Numbered from the stretch's first letter, positions 34,856 through 46,727 are shown. The stretch: 64,000 bases of DNA from Camellia lanceoleosa (GCA_025200525.1 CM045768.1:46285022-46349021); one strand, 5' to 3'. Notes: generated by a model not told the origin, from the letters alone. Translations and numbers: made by a program.

Positions 34856-35010
34856 CAAAACTCAAAGCAACAAAAAATGCTAAGACAAAGATGAGTCACT
34901 TCTATATATTGACAAAAAATGAATATTACATGAAGTGTTAGGCAAAAAATTCCTTTGCACAAAAAAGAAAGCAAAAGCTAGAAATAATACAGCTTGAGGT
35001 TGGCTGCATT

Positions 35011-35753
35011 TCATGGCCGGGGTATTCCTCTACCATCCAAGTCCTCAAAGTGATATGCCCCCTTACTCGCCAGACCGGTTATCTTGTTAGGTCCTTCCCA
35101 ATTTTCCCCTAGTTTGCCTTCTCCTGGCACCAAGGTATTGCCCATGACCTTCCGCAAGACCCAATCACCCACTTTGAACGGTCTGGGGTGCACGGTTTTG
35201 TTGTATTTCCTTGAAAGCTCTTGTTGGTAGGCGGCCACATGGATAAGAGCCTTTTCCCGGCGTTCTTCCACTAGGTCCAATTCCAAGGCAATGGCTTCGG
35301 CGTTCAGCTCGGGCTCAAAACTTTCACTTCTGAGGGAGGGCATACCAACTTCCAAAGGGATGACCGCCTCCATGCCATATGCCAAAGCAAAAAGAGTTTC
35401 CCCGGTAGATTGCCGCGGGGTTGTTCGGTATGCCCAAAGGACACTGGGAAGTTCCTCAGCCTACTTTCCTTTGGCTTTCTCAAGCCTCTTCTTCAATCCA
35501 TCATGTTCGAAGCCTCGGCTTGACCGTTGGACTGCGGGTAAGTCGGAGTAGAGTTGTAGAATTCGATCTTCAAATCTTCACAGAACCCCCTAAATAGGCG
35601 ACCGTCAAATTGGGTGCCGTTATCAGAGATCAGAATTTTGGGGACGCCAAACCGCGTGACCACATTCTGCCAGACAAACCGTTTCATGTCTTTCTCCTTG
35701 ATTGTTGCCAAAGGCTCTGCTTCAACCCATTTGGTGAGGAACTTCCCAGTGTC
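35011..35753 (-). pseudogene. Tat2 integrase fragment
   Basis: Minus-strand pol remnant. It begins at the deletion joint with FLTKWVEAEPLA and carries ILISDNGTQFDG and SNGQAEASN, so the second Asp and the Glu of D-D-35-E are present. The first Asp is lost at the joint. After a break near 35460-35490 the frame continues as MAYGMEAVIPLEVGMPSLR and a C-terminal FKVGDWVLRKV...LGENWEGPNKI block ending near 35011. The sequence resembles Tat-lineage integrases. It cannot be functional. Confidence 0.9.
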
Positions 35754-36322
35754 GAGTGTTGAGTGCAAGTATTTCTCTTACCAAAAAAAAATGTCCATCC
35801 CCGTATGGGGGGCGCAAACATGCTTATATACCCTCTGCGTCCCAAATCTACTCTTAGTGATCTCTCGACACGTGGTATAGCTATCCCATCTGTCAGTACA
35901 AATCTTGCTGAACATCACCTAACCCAACTGCCAGCCCACTCTACTGGGAGTTCGGCAGCCGGGCTACGTCATCTCGGCTATCAACTGCCATGCTGCACTT
36001 TATGCCCAAGTGTTCTCATAGCCAAGCTCAAGGAGGACCGAGCTCGATCGCACTCCGGCGCAGCCGAGCTCGGGACAACTCATGTTGGTTTATCGTCGGA
36101 CTTCCTGCCAGTCAAACTCATGAACCGCGGAACACCCACGCCTTGCCTGGCGATGGACATCTCACTTGACCGGCTTCTATACCATGGAGCCAAGTAGCTC
36201 GGTCCAACCACACCTTGCCTTAACCGAGCAAATCTTTTCAGGACAGGGCCGCGCTACCTCGGCCCAACCTTATTCAGCCCAAATGTGTCCGGCCTACTCC
36301 CAGACCATAAATCTCCCTCTCA
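35754..36322 (-). repeat. Tat2 5' LTR remnant (569 bp)
   Basis: It matches 30761-31327 of the other LTR and lacks the final 179 bp (U5 end). It abuts integrase coding sequence directly, so primer-binding site, gag, protease, RT and RNase H were lost in one deletion. Confidence 0.88.
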
Positions 36323-36327
36323 CGACC

Positions 36328-37900
36328 TGAAAATCAATTACCATAAGTGTGTGGTCTATGGGGTGTGCATTGAGGAAGTCATGTTGGCTGACTTTGCTAA
36401 TTTTCTTAACTGTAAGACTCAAGCCTTGCTATTTAAGTATCTTTGGCTCCCTTTAAGGACCAAAGCAAGTAAGAGCAAAACTTGGAAACCAGTCATCGAT
36501 AAAGCAAAAACTATGCTGGCAGGTTGGAAAAGAAGACGTCTCTCCTTTGTAGGAAGGTTGACACTGATTAAGTCTGTGCTAGCCAGTTTGCCAGTATATT
36601 ACCTTTCTTTGTTCAAGATGCCTTAAGAGCTTGCTAAGGAATTGGAGAGAATTTAAGCAGTATTCTTGTGGGGAGGCTCTGACCTAAGAAGGAAGATTCA
36701 TTTAGTCAAATGGAAGGAAGTAACAAAGAGATTTGATCAAGGTAGATTGGGAATTAGAAGGATTAGATATGTTAATTTTTCTTTATTGTTCAAATGGTGT
36801 TGGAGATTTGCAAATGTGACTAAGTCATTGTGGAGAAAAATAATTTATAGCAGATATGATCTGGATGTAAGTAGTTGGTTGCCATCAAGGGAGATAAGTT
36901 ACAGATACTAAAGGGTGTGGTCAGATATTGTCACTCTAGTTGATCATAATCCTTCTATGATGTTATGTTTCTTGAATAACTTTAAGATAGTAGTTTGAAA
37001 TGGTGAAAGGGTAAAATTCTAGGAGAACATCTGGTGTGGCAATTATTGTCTGAAAGTAGAGTTCCCAAGACTGTTTAGTCTCTGTTTGGAGAATGAAGGC
37101 ACTCTCAAAATGTTTCTTGATCTGAAAGAAGCTTCAAGGGAATGGAACTTGCTACCTAGAAGGGAGATGTTCGAATGGGAAAAGCTTGAGTGGTTGAGAC
37201 TTATAACAATTCTTTCATCTAGTCCATCAATTATGAGGGAGGTCAGTGACTACACAAGGTTGGCTGCTAATGTCTCAAGTACCTTCTTTGTTTATTCTCT
37301 ATATTATCTTAGTTATTTGGATGGGGCCACTCATCCCATGTTAAGTAAACTGGTGTGGAGTTTAGTCTTGCCTTCTAAAGTGTAATTTTTTGGTTGGCTT
37401 GCCTAGAAACATAAAGTCAAGACTATTGCACTTTTGTAAAGAATTGATATTCTCAATGGCACATCTTCCATAGCTTGTAGTTTTTGTAAGAATTCTAAGG
37501 AATCTGTGCTTCATGTATTATTGCACTATCCTTTTGTTTGGGAAGTGTGGTCAGTCTTATTAAGATAGTGGGGTGTGGAGTGGGTCATCCCAGGTTCTAT
37601 TGAAGAAGTAGTACTATGGTAGGAGGGTCAACCTATGAAGAAAAATGAAAATAAGATTTGGAGAATTATTCTCCTTGCTACTCTGTGGTCCATATGGAAA
37701 CTTATGAATGATTGTATATTTAGGGATGCCAAACTTGTAACTAGGGATTTGTGTGAGCTTATAAAAATCAGAGTTGCTTTATGGTTCAAAGCCTCTTGCA
37801 TAGATCTTCATTACTCTATGAGTGATTTTGTTTTTAATCTTAATCAGATCAGAGTATGTATTGGTAGAGATTGAGATGGTCTTGATCTTTGGAGTGAGGT
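36328..37900 (+). pseudogene. LINE1 RT thumb, connection and zinc-knuckle tail
   Basis: Resumes after Tat2 at LKINYHKC. Next come LLFKYLWLPL, the block WKRRRLSFVGRLTLIKSVLASLPVYYLSLFKMP, and GRLGIRRIRYVNFSLLFKWCW, all standard after the RT palm in plant LINEs. The tail includes a degraded zinc knuckle (CSFCKNSKESVLHVLLHYPF, about 37475-37540) and the region NKIWRIILLATLWSIWKLMNDCIF (37645-37716). There are stops near 36625, 36655, 36909, 37000 and 37383. The segment 37900-38451 is 3' UTR and A-tail. Confidence 0.9.
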
Positions 37901-38451
37901 TTGTTGTGTTTATAAGCAGGGTGTGTTGCAGGATATCGTTGTTGATTGCAAGTTGGTGGTCTGCTGTGTTGAAAGGGTGTTTGAAAGTCTTTGATGTTTA
38001 AGCCTTAAGCTTTATTTTGTTCTGTTGTGATCCTTTGTTTGCTGCCTTGTTGTTGGTTGTTCTCTGAGTTATCCCTTCTAGTTGCTATTGCTACTAGTTG
38101 CTGTTGATTGTTGGTGGTGCGGCTGCCAGTTGGTGCTACAAAGCTATTTTTGGTGCTGTTAATTGCTGTTTTGGGTGCTTTTTTTGGTATCTTTGGTTCT
38201 GATTTTGGTATTTTGGTGTTGATTTGGTGTTGTTTGATATGTTTATTTTTGTTTTTTTCTTGGCTTTGGTTGGTTGCTCGCCAACTCTTGATAACGTGCT
38301 AACAAGGGATTTGGCAGGCATATTGGTGCCAACCTAGTTGGGATTGGTATGTCTCGCTGTGATATTTTGTATACTCATCTCTTTTTCTTTCTTAATGTAA
38401 TGAGTTATTTGTTCATCAATAAATGTTTTATAAAAAAAAAAATAAATAAAA

Positions 38452-39659
38452 TTTTAAAAAATTGAGCTTTTTATTTAACCTCATATGTGAAAAACAAAAT
38501 TTTAATTAACTTAATTTAGTTATATTACGTTTTAAGTCATTGCAATTTAGAGGCAATTTCTTCATATATATTGAATTCAATCCCTCAATATTTATTAATA
38601 TCATTGTTGCCCCCACAGTCCAAACAAGTACCCGTTGATGCTTTGACATTCCTCCAACCAAAGTATCTTTTTGCAAGACGGAGTGTGATTGTAAAGTGGA
38701 ACACGTTATTCTCGTGTTATTTTGTTTTATTGTTGTGTAAATTACGGTGACATCTTTAAATGTTTGAAAAAAATATAAATATATTAGATATATTACATCG
38801 TGTTATATAATATATAATGTATAATATATTAGCTATATAGTATGTTTATTATAATATATCTTATAAATTTAATATAATTATAATAATTTTTTAAAAAAAA
38901 TTAATACATATAATATTTAACATAATTTTTTATCAGTAATTCTTTAATCTTATACTTTTGCAAATAAAAAACTTTAAAACAATGGTTAGATGCAGAGGAC
39001 GCGGCACTGCCACATTGCTACAATTAGGGGATGTAATTGGTTTGGTACGGCTGCTATTTAAGTACAAAATTTCATTGAATTAATAATGTCAGTTTTATTA
39101 TTTTAAGCACCGATATAGACCGCTTTGCCTATTAAACCGCACAAAACCGAAACAATTGAAACGGCTCAATTCAATTCAATTTAATCGGTTTAGTACCTTT
39201 TAAACTTGAGCCACTTTTTATAATCACTAATTTATATAAAAACATTGAATACCATTTCAAACATATACAATCCATCTATTTAATAAATACTTTTCAAACA
39301 AACAAAAAAAATTAAAACATGCTAAGGTTTCAAGAATAATAAGTTAAAATTAAAATTATATATAATAAGAGTTTACAAACTTAGGTTATAGAGATGATAA
39401 TGTTAATTAATTAAGGATAATAATTTATTATATCATTATGTTATTAAATTATATATTTATTAAAGACAATATATGTTGATATGGTCGGTTTCGGATTAAT
39501 TTGGTGCACAAAGTGTTTGAACTGATAATAAACCGAAAATAAAAAAAAAATCAAATTAAAAAATTATACAGACCAATTCTTATTAAAAAAAACAAATCAA
39601 ATATAATCAATTTGATCCGATTAATTTGATCAACTTTTTTAATTTTCTTACTTCCCTAA
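38452..39659. other. AT-rich intergenic DNA
   Basis: No gene is seen. A stretch from about 39025 (TAGGGGATGTAATTGG) to about 39540, rich in AACCGAA/CGGTT motifs, may be a worn hAT-type fragment, but no matching right terminus or duplication was found. The last 100 bp would hold the 3' end of the SDR transcript. Confidence 0.5.
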
Positions 39660-42520
39660 CTACAGCCCTACACAATTATTTGAGGTAGTAAACCCACCAT
39701 CAACAACAAGATTGTGACCACTCACATACTTGGATTCATCACTCGCTAGATAAAGTGCAGCCTCAGCTATATCTTTAGCCCTTAGGGTTGCACGCTTTAG
39801 GTTAGCCAACCCTCTCACTATTTCCTCCATTTTTTCCACTTCTTCCTCTTGAGGCAACCCTAAATCCACCATTTCCTCATCTTCCTCGCAACTCCGCCAC
39901 GCGTTGACAAGCATGGAAGTGGCCACCCCAAAAGGCGAAACACAATTAACCCTAATCCCATACCTTCCCAATTCACATGCCACATTCTTTGTCAATCCCA
40001 CAATGGCATGTTTTGAAGCTGTGTAAGCATGAGGTCCAAGCCCTCCCATGACACCAGCTACACTAGCCATGGAAATTATGCACCCACTCCTTCTAGGAAC
40101 CATCACTCGAGCCGCATGTTGCATCCCAAGACAAGCTCCTTTAACGTTGACACACATGACATGGTCAAACTCATCTGGGTCGAAATTAACGATACTCTTC
40201 CTCTTTGCTTGGTTTCCTAGAACCCCGGCGTTGTTGCAAAGAATGTCGAGGTGACCATAGAGGGAGACTGTTGAGTTGACCAGGTTTCCGACATCTTTTT
40301 CTGAGCTTACATCACAATGCACATAGGTTGCTGAGGGACATAGTGAGTTGGCTAAGGCAGTACCAGTGACATCTTCAACATCTGCAATGACTACTTTGGC
40401 TCCATGTTTGATGAAGAGCCTCACTGTGGCCTCCCCAATCCCTCTAGCACCACCTGTTATAATTGCAACTTTTCCTTCCAACCTGTGAAAATGTATAGAA
40501 TAGTTTATTGTTAGATTATCATCAAGTTATATTTTGCTGATCAAAATAATTCATCAAGTTGAGATACTAAAGTGCATGAGAGCTTAAACTTGAAATGTTT
40601 TCCAAATTATTTGGGATTCTTGAGGAATCAATCAAAGTGACTTTAAAAGCGTCAATAGTGTGAACAAATAGCCTACTAAATTATGGGAGATTCGGTCACA
40701 ACTTCCACATAATAAAATTTTAATACATTAAGGACAAATATAAAAAATTTTCTTGAAAAATCTAACAAATATTATTATTATCAAAATACTAGTCTTAAAA
40801 CAATATAACTTTTGATATAGATACCGATTTTTAATAAAATTAATATTTTTATAATTCTCTTATCAAGATCTATTAAATAAGATCTATGTTGATTATGAAA
40901 TTCTTAAAATATATATATATATATATTACCGTTGAAATTGATGTAAACAGTAACACTACAAAAAATTAAGGTTTTAGAGACTGAAATTTAGGGATAAAAT
41001 TATTTTTTAAGAACCAAATATTTTTGTTACAAAAAGTGTCATTATTATATTTCTAGAAATGAAAATTGAACATTAATGATGAATTATTATCCTTTTGCGA
41101 CCAAATTTTTTGTCTAAAAAATTAAATTATTTTGAGACCAAATTATTTTGTCCCTAAAAATCTATTTATTAGTGACATTTTTAAAATTTTGTCCCTAAAA
41201 GCCTTGTTTTTGACTTTTTGGAAAGATTTTTTAGCGACTATCCTCATGAAACAAAATTTTTACTTTTAGAGATCAAAATATTTGGTCTATAAACTCTTAT
41301 ATGTTGTAGTGTAACAGTAACATGTTATCTGTTTGACAATTATTCTATTTGACAGTAATAAGTTACTTTAGTTCACAGTAATATGTTACTTTGGTAATAT
41401 TGTCCAAGAATATATATATATATATATATATTTTATTTCGTCCTTACTCAATTATATGTTTTCTACTTAGGAGGTTTATGAAAAAAAATAAATTGCGCTT
41501 TGATTTTCACCAAACAACGGTTCAATGGGGGGATTTTGACTAAATTTTCCTTAAAATAAATACATTGTTGGCCCCCAAAATATGCACTTTATGACATTTT
41601 GATCCTTAATATTTTAATTATATTAAGTTGGTCCCCAACTTATTTAATTTGTGTTTAAATTATCCCAGTGTCGTTTAAGTAGGGTATTTTATTCAAATTT
41701 TGGACAGAAACTGTTCTCAAAACTATTCAAACATGAATTGGATAAGTTGAAAATCAAATTGATACAATTTAAATTATTAGATACCAAAATAAATACTTTA
41801 GAGACCAGCATTGAATTTGTTAGAGTTAAAATCTAAAATACTAATCTTATCTCTAGAGACTAATAGACAAGGATAATACTTAGGAGGAGATAGTATATAT
41901 ATGAATAATCTTCTTTCTAGCTCTAAGGTCTATAAATATGATTGTATTCTTCTTCTTCTTCTTCTTCTTTTTCTTTATCTTCAAAAAAGAAAATTCTATT
42001 AACCCAAAATAAAGGAATAAAACAAGTTAATAAGGAATAAGGAAACTTCATCACAATTTGGCAAGAAACTATGATTGTATTCATGTATATTCATCTGAGT
42101 GAATGAAATAGTACTATGTTGATGTAAGCCACCATAACTGAACCACGTAAATTTCATTCCACAGTATGTTAAACCCTCCCCTACCCCGCCCAAATTTCTT
42201 TTTTTTTTTATAAAAAAAAAAAAAAAGATATATTTTTAGCAAAACCCAAATGGGATGCCTCATGCACTCTACGAAATCTAAACCTAGAAATGGTGGGGAT
42301 TGCATATACAACATTGCAATAATCTTAACTCAATGTATCAAATATATCCCAGCAACCACACATCCACATTCTTAAAAACGAGTAAATAGATTTGAAAAAA
42401 ATAAATATAGATTAAAAAAAAGTCGAGTAAAGATAACCTTTTAGGGGTGAGAGAGGTATTTTCTCTGCTCATCACGTGAATTCCCTGAAGGGTTTGCTCG
42501 GGCATCACTTGAGCAGACAT
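39660..42520 (-). CDS. SDR2a: Short-chain dehydrogenase/reductase, SDR2a-like (two exons)
   Basis: NAD(P)-dependent oxidoreductase of the plant SDR110C type (the family with ABA2, secoisolariciresinol dehydrogenase and momilactone synthase). Exon 1 is 42520-42438, exon 2 40482-39660; the split AG/G codon gives [17 protein letters not shown] across the intron, with donor AAAAG/GTTATC and acceptor TTTTCACAG. The protein has 301 residues, normal for the family. Motifs: TGGARGIG at 37-44, Asp62 (NAD preference), NNAG at 111-114, and catalytic Asn140, Ser168, Tyr181 and Lys185 (YTASK). The C-terminus NCVGL and the [12 protein letters not shown] loop match the SDR2a group. Exon 2 alone has no ATG at its start (it begins TTG), so exon 1 is needed. 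The substrate cannot be told from sequence. No lesion is seen. Confidence 0.9.
40483..42437 (-). other. Intron 1 of the SDR gene
   Basis: A 1,955-bp GT-AG intron. It holds a CACTA-type MITE (40954-41311), (AT)n tracts at about 40907-40926 and 41410-41430, a (TTC)n tract near 41950-41970 and homopolymer runs near 42198-42226. Small ORFs inside it show no domains. Confidence 0.85.
40954..41311. mobile_element. CACTA-type MITE, copy 2, in the SDR intron (TSD TAA)
   Basis: 358 bp with termini CACTACAAAAAATTAAGG and TATGTTGTAGTG, flanked by TAA at 40951-40953 and 41312-41314. It is homologous to 2433-2823 throughout and has the better-preserved left terminus. It has no coding capacity. Confidence 0.92.

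Positions 42521-42523
<3 letters not shown>

Positions 42524-42560
<37 letters not shown>
42524..42560 (-). repeat. (CT)n microsatellite in the SDR 5' UTR
   Basis: About 18 GA units on the plus strand ((CT)n on the coding strand) end 3 bases before the start codon at 42520. CT-rich leaders are common in plant promoters. The tract makes an ORF reading serine-leucine repeats, which is not part of the protein. Confidence 0.85.
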
Positions 42561-42562
<2 letters not shown>

Positions 42563-42622
42563 GTCTAATATTTTGGCAATAGAAAGGACAGTGAGGATGG
42601 TGAGGACGAAAGGAGGGTAAGG

Positions 42623-42629
42623 ATTTATA
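42623..42629 (-). promoter_or_regulatory. TATA box of the SDR gene
   Basis: The minus strand reads CTATAAATCC at 42630-42621, about 105 bp upstream of the ATG. This would put transcription start near 42590 and gives a leader of about 70 bases containing the (CT)n tract. Confidence 0.6.
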
Positions 42630-42817
42630 GAGATCCAAAAAGGTGAGTGACTTACAATGGTGGGGCTATGGGGCTGTGCTTTTCTCATTGGAAGGGGGAA
42701 CTTGATTAAGAATGTCCGTTACACTAAAGCTCCCTTGCCCCTCAAGCACATGTTTCTTGCCATATGATCTTGTCTTTATTTTTTATGGTTTTGGTAAACT
42801 GATCTTAATTCTCATCA

Positions 42818-43197
42818 AATTCTATTGAAAATAAGTTATAATAAAATCTTCACTAAAAATAATTTTATGACGATTTTTTTACATATGTCGCTAAAAATTA
42901 AAAATTAATAACTTTTTTTTGTTACGATTTTTATAAATTGTCATTAAAACTTATAATTGTAATGTTTTTCTATGACGAATTTTTCAAACTGACGGTAAAA
43001 ATTAAAAATTAGTGAATTTTTTTGTGACGATTTTTTAAATTGTCACTAAAATTTATAATTAATGACATTTTTGTGACAAAATTTTTAAATTATTACTAAA
43101 ACTTAATAATTAATAACGTCTTTTAATAATATTTAATGAAAAAAGCCATTAATTTTCACAAAACTTATTAGACAATAAGTCCACTTAATAGAATTTA
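42818..43197 (+). mobile_element. MITE family M3, copy 1
   Basis: About 380 bp with ends AAATTCTATTGAAAATAAGT and ACTTAATAGAATTT. The interior alternates TGACGATTTTT and GTCGCTAAAAATT motifs. Homologous to 51559-51921 and, inverted, to 48542-48928. The terminal duplication is unclear and so is the superfamily. Confidence 0.7.
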
Positions 43198-45679
43198 AAC
43201 GTATGATTCCTTAATTTTTTTTTTCCTACTTTTCTTTTTCTTTCTTTCTATACATTCTCAGCTATTATAAATCTTGAGATTCAAACGAAAGACAAATAAA
43301 TTAAAGGGTACTTACGTGTAGGTCTTATTAATTAGACTTATTTACTTATAGGTCCTAACTAATAAATTTAACACTATAAAAATAAGAAATTGATAAATTT
43401 ATCACTATAAATTTATTCATAAAAACAAAAAAACTGATAAATTTATCACTATAAATTTATTCATAAAAATAAAAGACTGATAAATTTATCTTTATCACTT
43501 AATAAATTTATCAACAGGACTTAATGAGTAATAAGTCTCAAAAGTATGACCTATTAGTAATTTACCCTAAATTTTAAAAGACAGCTACCCGTTGTGAATG
43601 TATGTAATGGATATCTCCATTCTAACTATGTGATAGAGGGATTTGGGGATCCTGCTATACCTTTGGACATAACAGACTTTTGTGTTCTCTTGTGAAGTGT
43701 TATCTCAAATTTCTTTCTATAGTTTGAAATTGCTCATATTGTAAAATTCATCGAGTAAATCATCCATATAAAAAATCAAGTTAATTGGATATCTGTAACC
43801 CTATAATCAAAGCACGTTGTTTTTATAAAAATTAACGGTTAACATAATTTTCATAAATTTTTAAAAACAATTAAGACTTAATCATGAGGTTATGAATATC
43901 CGATTAATTTGATTTTTTACATGAATAATATTCTTGATGAGCCCTACAATATACACGGTTCAAATTATCGAAAAACATTTGGGACGAACTCCCACAAAGG
44001 GGTACAACAGTAGCCCAAGTCTGTGATAGAGAGGATTTTGATCCAAAATGAATGGTAAATACATTTAAAAGATAATAAAATAATTAAGTATTCTTGTATA
44101 ATACTCTACACTAATTATCCATTGACACATTTTATATTATCTTTTAAAACACTCAAATAAAAATAAAAGATCCTCATGTCTAAATTAATAACTATCAAAT
44201 TATTGGAGCACAGTATCAACTTACTCCAAAATACTAAATAATTTCTCCTAAAATATAAGGAGAAATTACATCACAATGTGGCAGTAAAAAAAAAAAATTA
44301 TAATTTAATAAAAAAATTTATACACTTTAATAATTAAAATATTATATTATATTTTTTTCCTGTGACCACTGTACTGTTATTTCCGCAAAATGTAATACCA
44401 ATTGACCAAAATGGCCCACCTCTGTTTGGGTTGGCCCTTTGTAATCCCAAAACACTAATTGGAGCACAACAGTCAACAGGATTTCGTATGACAAAAATGT
44501 TTAATAATTCGAATTTTCTTGACCCGAATGGCTTGAATATATTAAAACGATGTCATTTTGATATATTTGAGTCATTTGAGCAACACAAATTCGAGCTGCT
44601 AAACATTTGTCTTAGTATGAAACCTTTTCAATGTACTTTTGTTTATTAATGCTAACTTCCATGAGCTATGTTAAATGAATTTGGGTTTGAGTATCGAGTG
44701 TGGGTGTATATCCCAACGTTAGACTTTCATAAATTTAAATTTTAAAATTTTGGAATATGTATCCAAAATTGGATATAGGCGTGAAAACGTGTTATATACA
44801 TATATATTACATATTATATAGTATTCTAAGATAAAATATTATAAATTATATAGAAATATACTTGAAATTAAATAGGATTCAAGAAAAAATATGAAATTTG
44901 TATATCTAAATGTAAGAGACTAAAAATATTGCTTTACTAGTAAATGAGAGTTTTTTCTTCTCATGTATTACAACAAATTAAAGGATCCAAGTGTCTAAAT
45001 TGGACACGAATGTTGGACTCATATCCCACATCTTTATCCATGTCATATCCGGTAGGCACAGATATTGTAGAGAAAATAAAAGAGTCCGTGTAACAATCCA
45101 GGAGTCTTTTGAGCCTCTCTAGTGGTATTATTGTCATACGAAATTTTGGAGCCACGGAAGATTTCTAGGTAAACATTGTTATATGTATCAAATTAAAATC
45201 CAAAAAAATAAATAATTAAATACAAAAAGTGCATTATGTGATTAAAATTTATTTTAAGTATAACTCACGTCAAACTCAATGTGAATCTCGGTCATACATT
45301 ATACTTTCTATATATTTTTATGTTTTAATTTTGTGTAACTATAATTTAATTTTGGAGAAATTATAGCCTAGTGGACTTTTGAAAAAAATATTTATAAATA
45401 CATGAACAAGTTTAGAATTTTAATTATTAATGTTATAAACTTCACCATTGATGTGTAAAAAATATATATATATATATATATTTTAATTTTACACTGAATT
45501 GTTATTTCCCCTTTAATTTTCTACGTTTAAACTATATATGTGTATATGATAAGGATTTTACTTTAAAACTATTGCATCGAAATTTTTTTCAAGAGTCAAT
45601 CATCATCTACTCTCATTTTCAGGCGTGAATATCTATCATAAAGCTGCATTAATTATCTCGGAAATTCTATGATATATAT
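43198..45679. other. AT-rich intergenic DNA with a short tandem duplication
   Basis: No gene is supported. At about 43389-43490 a 50-bp unit built on TGATAAATTTATCACTATAAATTTATTCATAAA is repeated twice with a partial third copy. A (TA)n tract lies near 45463-45481. Open frames at 44362-44649 and 44961-45155 lack domains and are judged chance. Confidence 0.6.
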
Positions 45680-46395
45680 TACGGGTAAATAGTGGATATT
45701 TCGATGCATCCAAACCGATCGAACCAATTCAATCCATCGCGTTTTGGATGAATGCGTGACGACGAGCGGACGGTTGTAAATTGATTTTTTTTCAATCCGC
45801 CTAATTTTGGACGGATGATGAATTTGAGATTCCTTTTGCCGCAACCGAACCACCAAACCGCAAACACCCATAGTAACTTATAAAACTTTGTGTTTTTAAT
45901 TTGTTTACATATTCTGTTTGTGTTTTCAATTGAAAAAGAGTTTAGATATTCTGTTATATTTTCAATTTGGAAATCCTTTTATCAAATGATAAGGGTTGAT
46001 ATTTGGTATTTTTGTGTGAAAAATATAATGCTTAATTTTGTCATTTATTAAAAAAATCAAATTAAATAGTTTTGAATAAAAAAAAATGAAATAGTTTTGA
46101 TAATGTATAGTTTTCTTACATGTATTTATTATTGGTATTTGACAATTTACTTGATAATATTTTTGTTATGTTGAGTTGGATTATTATAAAAAAAAAAAAT
46201 GTTGACAATTGTATTATGTTTAAAATTTGTAAAAATTTAAACTGTCAAACCGATTTGCATCCATCCGTCAATCTACTCAATCCGCATCTGTTAATTCAGC
46301 GACGGATGCGGATTGATTTTTTCCAATCTGCCCATCTGGCGGACGAATGGCAAATTAGAGATTCCTCAATCACAACTAAACCGCGAACACCCCTA
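45680..46395 (-). mobile_element. hAT-like MITE, copy 3 (older, inverted)
   Basis: 716 bp, starting TACGGGTAAATAGTGG and ending GAACACCCCTA. It aligns in inverse orientation with both ends of copies 1 and 2, but much of the middle is missing or diverged. Flanks ATATATAT and ATATATAC give a 7/8 duplication. It is clearly older than the other two copies. Confidence 0.82.
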
Positions 46396-46695
46396 ATATA
46401 TACTTTATATTGGAGTATGTACAACATGTCTTAATTATGACTTCATAATTTTTAGTTATATAATGTTTGGTTATGACTACTTTTTTTTATTTTATTATTA
46501 TATATATAGCTATAACTCAAAAGATCTTATGAAATTTATGATAAACAATACCATGTCACTTGCATAGGAGGACATGTAATGACTCATAATATCGACACTT
46601 ATGTTCATAAATATATATATATAGACTATCAATCTATCAGTTTCTTGGCTCTACGGACCATGTCACCTTCTTTGCTTGTTCTTGATTGTGTTGCA

Positions 46696-46699
<4 letters not shown>

Positions 46700-46727
<28 letters not shown>

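Larger units (their letters stand above)
30582..36322 (-). mobile_element. Tat2: deleted Tat-lineage Ty3-gypsy element (TSD CGACC)
   Basis: A 5,741-bp element within LINE1, flanked by CGACC at 30577-30581 and 36323-36327. In minus orientation it starts TGAGAGGGAG and ends CCCCGTACA. Only the catalytic core and C-terminus of integrase remain of pol. Gag, protease, RT and RNase H are gone. Downstream of integrase come a tandem repeat, an antisense (plus-strand) gene and the 3' LTR. Antisense ORFs and tandem repeats in the region after pol are known traits of Tat elements. Confidence 0.9.
1..38451 (+). mobile_element. L1-type LINE (LINE1), host of the whole nested stack; 5' end outside window
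   Basis: Non-LTR retrotransposon on the plus strand. Its segments are 1-1184, 2224-2432, 2824-3349, 29856-30581 and 36323-38451, about 4.75 kb once inserts are removed. Together they give, in the usual order, an ORF1 tail, an apurinic-type endonuclease, RT and a C-terminal zinc-knuckle tail. The element ends in an A-run at 38432-38442 followed by A-rich bases. Four inserts split it, each with its own target duplication (GAATG, TAA, GTTAT, CGACC). In all four cases the LINE reading frame continues when insert plus one duplication are removed. Stops and frameshifts in every domain show that it is inactive. The 5' end lies before base 1, so the LINE's own duplication cannot be checked. Confidence 0.93.

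Noticed and set aside
39025..39540. A further hAT-like MITE starting TAGGGGATGTAATTGG
   Set aside because: No matching right terminus or 8-bp duplication was found; kept only as a possible worn fragment.
42338..42688. Minus-strand 116-codon ORF with serine-leucine repeats
   Set aside because: It is the SDR 5' UTR microsatellite plus exon 1 read through into the intron. The real start is the later ATG at 42520.
44362..44649. 95-codon plus-strand ORF
   Set aside because: No domain, no splice or promoter context and AT-rich surroundings; length is compatible with chance.
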